From the NCBI RefSeq assembly GCF_003086295.3, contig NC_092051.1, positions 10,346,810-10,410,809 of the forward strand: a stretch of 64,000 nucleotides of DNA, given 5' to 3'. The notes beneath the pieces are model-generated. The model saw nothing but the letters and a program-made list of their open reading frames with translations, was not told where the DNA came from and did not search any database. Origin of the DNA: Arachis hypogaea. Its lineage: Eukaryota > Streptophyta > Magnoliopsida > Fabales > Fabaceae. Shown piece after piece: positions 55,348-64,000 of the stretch. Made by a program: the position numbers and the translations under genes. How positions within the stretch are numbered: the first letter of the stretch is position 1; each line of letters starts with the position of its first letter.

Positions 55348-56681
55348 CTAATAGAACCTCAATTTTGGGTAATTCAGTGAGTAAATATTATGAACCTCCA
55401 CATTATCTCCAATGATAATATCCTTTAGTGGGATAAGAGTAGGAACGAGATCAAAAATTTGAATGTTGTCATTATAGTGAATCCGAAGAATGCTATATTC
55501 TTTGTTTTCACGATCATGGAAGGCAAGGTAATCATGAGACGTGGTTAAGGAATAATTAATATTTCTGTCAGAATTTACGAAAATGGGAGTCCAAGATTCT
55601 CCAACTCCATATCTTTTCATCATCCATACTGTGATTGGCTCAATAAAATATATCATGCAAAGAAAACCCCTGAATTCATATATGCCGACTGTTGGACCCT
55701 CATCGCTCGGTATAGAAAAGGATTGGAACCTCTCCGTGTCGAAATCGAAAGCCCATATCGACACATTGCCATCAACATCGTTACCAATCCAATTAAGTGT
55801 CCCATTTAAATAAACAGCAAATGTCGATATAGATATCAAATTCTTGGGATAATCCACCTCAATATTTATCCATGTTGTCGATATTCCAACTCTGAGCATT
55901 TCAACAACCATAGGATGATCATGTTTAAAGATAAGGATTCTCATTACCTTGTATTGGTTTGTTTTTGGGTGAAAACCAAAACCTCGAGATATTTCGCACT
56001 CGCAGGGTTTTAGGATTGGAGGGTGTTTTGGAAGTCTTATGAACTCACCTGTTATTGGGTTGCAAACAAGTGAAATGTCTATATTATTTGACCAACTCAA
56101 GTAAAAAAGACCATTACAAATACCCACATCCACATGCACATTAGCATAAACTTTTGTATCAATGAGAGGCATGTTCACATTAGCATAAACTTTTGTACCA
56201 AGGAGAAGAATTTCAAATTTAGGATCAAGTTTTATACTGCTACTATTGGGTTTTAGGACCTCAAACACACCGCTGAAGAATGGATTGTTTTTCCTTTCAT
56301 GCCATTCAATTCGGTCATATTCAACAAGGTGAAAGAATCTTGAATGCTTGCGTCGGATCATCAGGGCAGGAAGTGTATAAGTGAGGAGTAACTTGGCAAA
56401 GTTTGGATTAGAAATCAATGTGTTCCAATGCTTGCAAACACATCTACAAATCAGAACAGACTTTATGGGAAGTCTAACAAAAATATCGGTAATTATATCG
56501 GCTGGAAGACCGGCAAAATAAGACTTTTGTAGTTGGAGTTTCCTGACAATTAAGTAAAGAATAATTTAGAAGAAGAGATACAAAAAATTCACGGCGTTGT
56601 TTTGTGTTACTCCATGAAAAAATAAAATATGACTTACCTCATCCACCGCACAAAGAAGGATTGGAAGAGGAATTTGATCAT
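55348..56681 (-). CDS. F-box protein with FBA-type C-terminal domain
   Basis: Two exons: 56638-56681 (ATG at 56681, donor ATGAG|GTAAGT) and 55348-56542 (acceptor TTGTCAG), separated by a 95-bp intron. Together they give 412 codons with no break. The F-box is at residues about 25-65 (GLPADIITDIFVRLPIKSVL, CRCVCKHWNTLI). The rest is an F-box-associated interaction domain (GICNGLFYLS, CNPITGEFIRLP, GFGFHPKTNQYKVMR, later LNGTLNWIG and GESWTPIF). Such proteins join SKP1-cullin ubiquitin ligases and choose substrates; the target cannot be told from sequence. A short internal duplication repeats TKVYANV at residues about 115-135. This is the only gene in the window that looks fully intact. AT-rich DNA and a duplicated block surround it. 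Legume F-box genes of this type are numerous and fast-evolving. Confidence 0.9.
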
Positions 56682-56799
56682 TTTACCGGTACTCTCGCGT
56701 GACAATGATTGTTGGGAGAAGTTAGGCACCCAAGTGAAATTGATGCTTTCAAAGGGAAGTTTACTGATTTTTATAACCTAGATTAATGTGAAAATCAGC

Positions 56800-58320
56800 T
56801 ACTACTTTTAGAGAAAGTACGTGGAGCTAATGATTTTAATCGGCTTAAAAAGGAATGTATTTCAAAAATTAAAAAAGAGATTTTTAATTAATTATTCAAT
56901 AATTACTTAAATTCAGATTTTGAAATTTAAAAAATTAAGATTAGTAGTTAAACTCATTTACACTACATATAATCTCTATACTCAAATCTTAACAGAGTCG
57001 TCATCCTCCGTCTGCTATTTATACTTGCTCTGCGCCTCATAGTCTCCTTAAGATTGCAAAAATCGAACCATTCAATGAATTGATAGAGTAACTGGTTCAA
57101 TAATTTAAAGGTTTAATCGAGATTTAACTGAAATTTAATTAGTTTAATTAAATATATAATAAAATTATTAAAAATTTAATATATAATTTTAAATATTTAA
57201 ATTTAATAAATTTTAAGTTAATAAAATTTAAAACTATAGTTAAAAATTAACAAATTACTTCAGCCATCAAATTTTATAACTAACAAAAATTAAAATAAAC
57301 AAAAATGATAAATCAAAATTTAGAAAAATAAACATATTTATCTCAGAATTTTTAAAAATTTCATACTCCACCACAGCACATTAATTCAGAAATGATAAAT
57401 AGATAAAATATATATTATAGATATTGTGAACTAATATAATATAAAATATTAATTCAATTATTGTGAAAAAAAATTCTTAAAATATGAATTGGATAACAAA
57501 CTAATATTTTTATTAGTTTTGTTATTTTTATTAGTTTTTATTTTGTTATAAAGTGAACAATAAATAAATTTAGAATTCTTTAATCTCTCTTGTACTTTTT
57601 TATTTCTAATATTTAATTATATTTTTATCTTTATAGTAATAATAATAATAATAGTAATACAAATACAAATAGAATTATGTTCTGTGAGAATTTTGTACGA
57701 GAGTGTGTGTGAAACTGTGAATCCGAGTGCATGAAAAGTCAACTTTGTGAGTGATTACACAATGTCTACGTGAGAAAGAAAGGAAGAGAGAGATTTGAAT
57801 CCACCTATTAATGTGGAGGAGGACTTGGTGATATTAGAGGAAGAGGATGTTAAAGAAGGGTTTTGGCATTGGAATATTAGAAGGAGTGTTTATCGCAATT
57901 TGAAATCATCCTGAAACTTTTCGGATCAAGTCACATGAGGACAAGGTTTTTCAGTTTTTCTTTGTAAAGAGGCTGATCTCAAATAATTAATTTTAAATTT
58001 TATTATCTAAAAAATAATCTTAAATTATGAATTTAATTGTGTAAATTTTTTTATATTGTATCAAAATTAAACTCTTATATCTATTGTTTTTAAAATTATT
58101 TATATTATGAATGTGTAAAATAATTTTTTCTGATTTAATAATATATAATTAAATGCATATGCATGCAAAATAACTTTAGACTAATAATTTGTGAAAATTA
58201 AATACATATTAAAAAATCAAAATAAAATTGAGAATAATGATGATAACTTAAATCTATTATAATGCTTCTAATTTTTTTTATAACAGCTGCAATATCCCTT
58301 TGTTTATGTCCAACACTAAT
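56800..58320. other. AT-rich intergenic DNA upstream of the F-box gene
   Basis: No gene is recognised. A short (AAT)n run lies near 57640. 57700-57960 is less AT-rich but has no convincing frame. Confidence 0.5.
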
Positions 58321-58324
58321 TAGA

Positions 58325-59530
58325 CTTTGTATAATGTTCATTGTATGTATGAATCATCATCTCAAATATTGATGATGATGATGATAATGATAGATGAACT
58401 ATGTATGAAGGTTATTTTGAAACAATGACATGGATAACATTGGTTCTAGTAGCAAATTAAATTAAAGTAATTACCCTCAAAGCGCAATATCAACAATTTC
58501 CTACCAAATTCAGTTGGAATCACCCTCTGTTGAGCTTTATTCTCATCCTCCTCCACCTACAAATTAAACCAACACAAGATAATTTAATCGTAACCAAAAA
58601 TGTTATTTATCTACTAAAATCAGCTATTAATGTATTGATATATAAATATATATATTATTTAATTTATTTTTAATATATATTTATATTTTATCATATATTT
58701 TATATTAGTAGTTAATTTTAGTGACTAATTTTAATATACACCTAATATAATTCAATAATAACAATATATATACACTAAGAACTAGAAAGTTACATTGTGT
58801 GATCCATGCTACAATACTAGCATATAAAATATCCTAAATACTTCAATAAAATTTTATCATTCTCTTTATATGAAAATGTTTTTTTTTTTAATTATTAGAT
58901 GATAAATTATAAAATTTAATTTTAATATATTATAAAAATATTATATTTATTTAAAAATATTACTATTTTTTTTAAATTGTTACATTTTTTTTCTTATAAA
59001 TCACGTTTTTAGAATGAGACTAAATAAATATTATCATAAAAAGATATTTTAGGTATTTTTATTGGATTAGACATCATAAAATAAATCCTAAATTAATTGA
59101 ACACCAATTAATCAACTTTTTTATGCCAACAACCAGCCTTTTTTCTTTCTTCCTACATCAAGATTATTAAAAGACTCTAAGCCATGTCTTATTAGCAAGT
59201 ACAATATTAATACTCAATTATCAAGATACATCTTTGCTAATTTTCTTTGATTATTTTGAAGCTTGCCGTCCCGTTCAGTTCAACCATTATTATTGTTAAC
59301 TATGATCTTTTGAAATTGAAGATTTTTTCTTTCTTTCTTTCTTTGACTTAATTAAATTAAGAAACTATCTTTCTTTCTTTGACTTAATTAAATTAAGAAA
59401 CTACACGTCAGACTCGACTTAGCTAACGATTAGGATCAATTTGAAGATGATATGATTTTATGATTAGTAGTATTAGCTTCATCTTTTAGGAATGAAGTAA
59501 TTAATACAAATGATATATTACTAATGATTA
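58325..59530. repeat. Segmental duplication, right copy
   Basis: Direct copy of 53390-54550. It contains the putative minus-strand exon with an intact acceptor (TTTAATTTGTAG, 58562-58573), which reads ENKAQQRVIPTEFGRKLLIL before a GTAATT. A local duplication of CTATCTTTCTTTCTTTGACT lies at about 59340-59400. Confidence 0.85.
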
Positions 59531-59733
59531 TATCTCTAATACTCTCTAAACTTCCATTGTACACATTGTATAAATATTCCATTGGCTCCTCATACTTTCC
59601 CAAAAACAAATTATAAATAACGAGATTAACTTATATGAATGGCAAGGCCACTGTTTGCATTGTGAACTCACAAACTAATTTTTAGTGTATTATTATTTAT
59701 TTATTTATTTTCAGAGAAAGAGATAGATTGAGG

Positions 59734-59862
59734 ATGGCTCTGTGCATATTGTCAATTGATATGATGGGGGTTCTAATGGCGTTGGTTATTGCTCTAACTC
59801 TCATGCTCATATGTTCCTCTCCTCCTAGCAGGGTTGTCGTTCATCATTACCCTTATTACTAA
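59734..59862 (+). CDS. Candidate 42-residue membrane peptide gene
   Basis: ATG at 59734 to TAA at 59860-59862. The peptide starts MALCILSIDMMGVLMALVIA, has one strongly hydrophobic segment (residues about 10-28), then SSPPSRVVV and a His/Tyr-rich end (HHYPYY). An acceptor-like TTTATTTTCAG ends at 59713, just before the start. A TATA-like TATAAATAAC lies at about 59610. The composition is far less AT-rich than the flanks, which argues for coding. Small plant proteins with one membrane span and a short polar tail exist, but I do not recognise this family. It could also be a chance frame. Confidence 0.45.
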   Translation: MALCILSIDMMGVLMALVIALTLMLICSSPPSRVVVHHYPYY

Positions 59863-59899
59863 TAATTAATTAGCTTCACTTACAATTAATTGAGTCTAT

Positions 59900-61586
59900 G
59901 TACATCAGCTAAGACCTAAGATCATGTAATTGTTTTCGGTATGTTAACTTATATTCCAAATTATGTTAGATTATGTATGTATTTTAAACTTGTCTCCTCT
60001 ATATATCTCTTTCATGCTGATAACTAATGATTGGTGATGAGTAATTCATTCACGTTACCACTGAAATTTGTCTTGGTCAGGTCAACTTTACGTGACACAT
60101 ATGTTCAAGCTATAGTCCATAATTCCATATATTATGGTGTTAACTCCTCAAATGAGGTGAAATTTTCTATGGATGCATTTGATTATTTGATTGGGTTATA
60201 AGCTAAAGTAATATATCTTCAATAAATTGTGAGTGAGGAGTGTTGTTAACAAGAAATGTATTATGTATGTATCGTATAACAAGGTTCAAGACTCTTTTAT
60301 AGTCCTTACCGGCCGGTTGGCAAGAGATGAAGGTATCATTTAAACTTAATGGGATCTTTAGCAATAAATAGAGATGTGAAGGAAAACCTATATAAACAAT
60401 TAAGCTAATTAAATGAGTTTGATTTAAAATAGCCAATAATTGAACCCTTAGTTACATTACTGTAGTCTTGTACTATTTTTTCTTATACTTTACTTTAGTC
60501 TTATGTTATGTTATTTTTTTAATTAAGGCAAGAGACTAGGTTGTTAATATGACAAGAAGTATATATGTATTTTATATTAGTGTCTAATTTTAGTATATAT
60601 CTATCATCATTGTTTTTATTTTGTGTATTGCTTTTGGATCAAAGGTCACTAGATATTATTTTAGATGATATTTAACAATCCTAACTTAATCTATTAATTA
60701 TTTAGTTATCTTTTGCTTTTTAACCTAAAATTATTTTATGATGTTCTTTTTTTATAATTTTAACTAAATGGCTTATTCACTATTACTGAAGAGATAAAAC
60801 TTAGTTATATTTCAGTTCGATAAAAATATAGGGGTTTAGATAAGTAGAATCTTGTTATAAATCTTTTTAAGCTTTTGTTTGAGAATCAAGCTTGCCAATA
60901 GTAATTACATTTGAAAACAAATTAATTTAAAAGATTTCAAGCTCATAAGCCGCTCAAAGTCTCAAAGTCTCAATTAAGTAAAAAAAGAAAAAATTTTGCT
61001 GGTATATATCTTTTATAATAAACATCATTTTGATATTAATATTTTTTTAATAATTATATATATATTTTTATTTATTAATTAAAAAATAATTTATATAAAT
61101 ATATAATTAATTAATAACTATTATAATTTTATACGAGTATCAATAATATTTGGTGTATGAATAATATTTTTTTTAAAAAAAATTAGCTATAATTATTTAA
61201 AGTCAACTCGAACCACTCACTTAATTAGTTCAGTTAACTAGCAACATCACAATCTATTTCAGACAAGAAGGACAAATTATTTTTTTTATATGTGTAGTTT
61301 TTTTTTGTTGTTTTTATTAGTGTAATTTTTATTTGAATATTTGTCTATTATTATACGAGGAGAGGGATTATTATCACACTTTAATTAATAAAATATTGTT
61401 TAATTATCTTAAATTACCTTTCTTTCTTTACACCTAAATTAACAATTTATTAAGTATAGATTTAATATTATTCAAATTTATTATAATAGTGTTAAATTAA
61501 ATAAATATTATTTTCTTTTTTCTTTTAAGAGTACAATAGTAATCATTGGTAATACATAAGTATATGATACGTCATAATAAAAAAAA
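59900..61586. other. AT-rich intergenic DNA
   Basis: No gene, RNA or mobile-element boundary was recognised. The minus-strand frame at 60203-60436 has no domain and AT-rich codons. Confidence 0.5.
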
Positions 61587-62643
61587 AAGGGTTAAATAGA
61601 ATTTTTGTTATGATTTAGTTTAAAAATCGAAATCGTTTTTAATTTTTTTTATTTGAAAAAATCCCCAACGTTCAATTTAATAATAAAATCGTCTTTTTAA
61701 AAATAATAATTTTTAAATGACAAAAATATCTCTACTACTATACTGTCTTTTTTTTTTTTCAAGTTCAACAACATCAAATTCTTCGAATGCTAACAACAAC
61801 AACAATAACAATAAAAATCATTCGGATTCTTTAAAAAAAAAAAATCCATCAATTAGGGAGAGAGAGAGACGAGCAATATACAAAGAGTGGTCACCAATCT
61901 GCTCCGTCACTACTGTCTGCACTGCTGTTTCGGAGAAGGCGACAGTGGCACCCACATCCTGGTGTTTTGGATTGGCACCAAAAACCAAATTCCTCGCAAA
62001 GGTTCCAACTACCACCGAGGCAAAACCGGTTCCATCCTAAGAGAAAAAACTCCTCCAACATTCTATCGGTGACGCAATTAGGGTTTGTAATGGACTTGAA
62101 AATTTTATTGGTAGAGGTTCCTAGACATGGTGGCAAAGCATGAGGAAGAAGGAGACGACAGAGACTGGCTAAGGTGGATCTCGCAGAGAGCTAGTAGCAA
62201 CATCTTGCAGAGAGTAGCGCAACAACAGAAAAGGACGAAGGGAAAGAAGACGACAATGGAGGACTGCGAAGCATGTGAGACACGGTGGAGAGCAACACAA
62301 CTTAGAGCAGACAGAGGTACTGTGACATGGCAACAAGCTGAATGGCAACTCGACAGACAATGGCATTCATGAGAGATTGTGGCTACTAACTGCTAAAGGA
62401 AGCAGAGACCAGAGGAGGTGAGTGGCGGGGTAAAGGCTGTGTTAAATGTGAAGGACTGAATGGGGGTGATGAGTGCAATTAGGATTGTTGGAGAAGGGTT
62501 ATTAGAGAAGGTTGGTATTTTGGTTCAAAGAATGTTTTTAAGGCTAAATTGATCATTAGAGATGAATTTAAATACAAAAAAATTTTGGGAACGATTTTGG
62601 TTTTCAAATTAAACCATAGAGAGCAAATCATACTTAACCTTAA
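61587..62643. mobile_element. MULE-like non-autonomous element with long degenerate TIRs
   Basis: The left end (GGGTTAAATAGAATTTTTG, then AAAATCGAAATCGTT) and the reverse complement of the right end (AAGGTTAAGTATGATTTG, then AAAACCAAAATCGTT) match over about 60 bp with mismatches. The interior from about 61860 to 62500 is much less AT-rich and gene-like but carries only short frames (61717-62040, 62127-62372) without known domains. A captured gene fragment is possible. The flanks are A-rich, so a target duplication cannot be proven. Confidence 0.6.
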
Positions 62644-62863
62644 AAATAACTGTTAATAAAAGAATTATAATATACAATATATATGTTCATCTAACATTTT
62701 TTATTGTGCTTATATCATTTAAACTAGTAGCCAGTAAGCCAAAATTATAAGAATTTTGCATGTTAATTTCACAAATTTTATGCAAAATTAATTATTTTAT
62801 TTTATAAGTATATACTTAAAAAATTTTTATTCTAGCACTTAAATAAAAAAAAATATTTTTAAC

Positions 62864-63328
62864 TATGATGCACGAACACGGGACGCGACACAACATGAGA
62901 CACGCCGACACATCATATTAAAAATCTTATGTGACACGGGATACGACATATATATAAAATATAAAGTATTTTTTAAATAAATTATAGTAATATTTTGATA
63001 TTTTATTGATATCAAAATATATATAAATTAATTTTTTAACTATTTTTAATATGTTTTTTCAATTGTATAAAGTATTTAAATATTTTTGTTTTAATAAATA
63101 ATAATATATACTGTTTTTAAATTCATTTCAAAAATACATATTAAAAATAAGGTTGGACACGCTGACATGTGATGATATTTAGATGTGTTCAAGTATGACT
63201 GGAGAATAATTTTTTATTTTTTATTAATACATGGTTGGACACGACAGACACGAGTGTCGATGAGTGTCGTGTTCGAAATGTATCTGACACCAGAACACAG
63301 CAACTCAACGAAATGTTCGTATTTCATA
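62864..63328. mobile_element. Short TIR element of the ACGACAC type
   Basis: The left end TATGATGCACGAACACGGG and the reverse complement of the right end TATGAAATACGAACATTTC form degenerate inverted repeats. Both ends are rich in GACACG-type words (GACACGAGTGTCG, TGTCGTGTTCG), while the middle is AT-rich and non-coding. Similar TATGxxxCACGGACACG elements are common in dicots. The superfamily was not resolved. Confidence 0.55.
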
Positions 63329-63480
63329 AATTTTTAAATAAAGAAAAAATATGTTTACATTGGCTTTAATTTAAAATTAAAAATTATTATTAAAAGATTT
63401 TCTATTTAACTCAAATTTTTATGTAGAGATCAGTAGAAAGAATTTATATAATTTTTATTTTATTTTTTTTTGTTTTATTT

Positions 63481-63868
63481 ATAACAATATATAATGCTAA
63501 TACATGGGTTTGGTGTCTAATTTTCTATTTCCTATTTTAATCTTACTAACATAATTCAAAATTATTTTGCAGTTACTTATTTCACTAATATATTTCACTA
63601 ACAGTTATCTATAACAATATATAATGCTAATACATGGGGTTTGGTGTCTAATTTTCTATTTTCTATTTTAACATTACTAACATAATTCAAAATTATTTTG
63701 CAATTACTTATTTCACTAACATATTTCACTAATAGTTATCTATAACAATATATAATGCCAATACATGGAGTTTGATGTCCAATTTTTTATTTCCTATTTT
63801 AACCTTACTAACATAATTCAAAATTATTTTGCAGTTATTTGTTTCACTAACATATTTCACTAACAGTT
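63481..63868. repeat. Three-copy minisatellite, about 131-bp unit
   Basis: Units start with ATAACAATATATAATGC at 63481, 63611 and 63742. Each has TTTGGTGTCTAATTTTC, CTAACATAATTCAAAATTAT and ATTTCACTAACAGTTAT. The third ends at about 63868. It is non-coding, and a few substitutions separate the copies. Confidence 0.92.
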
Positions 63869-64000
63869 ATAAAAACTCACGTATAACTTCTGTTCAATTC
63901 TTTACTTCTACAATCTCCCTTTTTAATTTCTTTTGTTTTTTTCTGATTCTCCTTCTTTATCTTATGAACTCTTCTCTGTAAACAATTATTTAAATAAAAC

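Noticed and set aside
55583..55813. Plus-strand frame opposite the F-box gene
   Set aside because: Shadow of the real minus-strand coding sequence.
62127..62372. Small genes inside the MULE-like element
   Set aside because: Frames overlap on both strands and show no domain; composition alone is not enough, although a captured gene fragment remains possible.

Overview
The window reads as plant nuclear DNA from a legume, most likely Arachis (peanut or a wild relative). That assignment rests on recognition, not a search: the 1,645-bp LTR starting TGGTGCACGAAATTG, the FAR1-type transposase gene with GGGTGTAT-rich introns, and the LINE, CACTA, MULE and hAT remnants all look like high-copy Arachis repeats. 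Overall it is AT-rich, transposon-dense and gene-poor. Only one protein-coding gene looks intact: a two-exon F-box gene at 55348-56681 on the minus strand. A 42-codon single-membrane-span reading frame at 59734-59862 is a candidate small gene. Three cellular gene remnants are also visible: the 5'-truncated last exons of a BRN1/CELF-like RNA-binding protein (3501-4333), a shattered GH9 endo-glucanase (40200-41232) and a plastid 16S rRNA fragment (37654-37818).

Layout. 1-7400: AT-rich DNA with a SINE bounded by perfect target duplications, an inverted pair of dispersed repeats, the BRN1-like fragment, a non-autonomous hAT element with an 8-bp target duplication and a LINE 3' fragment. 7413-9730: 5' part of a CACTA element with two tandem-repeat introns. 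From about 9730 (second copy about 20175) to about 39700: one old Tat/Ogre-type Ty3/gypsy element on the minus strand, cut apart by later events. These are a non-autonomous Athila-type element (22223-32561, target duplication GTCAT), a solo LTR (32982-34427, target duplication CTATG), a 1.76-kb solo-LTR-like insertion (35557-37318) and a 259-bp filler that includes plastid 16S DNA (37560-37818). 40200-41232: GH9 pseudogene. 42050-46840: a composite Mutator-like region with a plus-strand fragment of a second MULE-type gene converging on a nearly complete FAR1-family transposase gene. 47822-53232: a decayed chromovirus whose LTR carries heat-shock-element-like modules. 53390-59530: a direct 1.2-kb duplication flanking the F-box gene. 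59700-64000: the small membrane-peptide frame, a MULE-like element, another TIR element and a three-copy minisatellite.

A caution for any reader: 8040-17525 and 18526-28182 are almost the same sequence, separated by exactly 1,000 Ns. The second copy starts with about 1 kb rich in single-base deletions. This is best explained as two overlapping contig ends left unmerged, not a biological duplication. Features in 8040-17525 should be treated as duplicates of those in 18526-28182.

The most unusual structure is a CRISPR-like periodic array of nested palindromes (core CTGGCGTTAAACGCCAG, exact 31-bp period in most units, variable spacers that also fold). It occurs in three separate non-coding places of the Athila-type element: both LTRs and two internal sites. 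I know of no described function for it.
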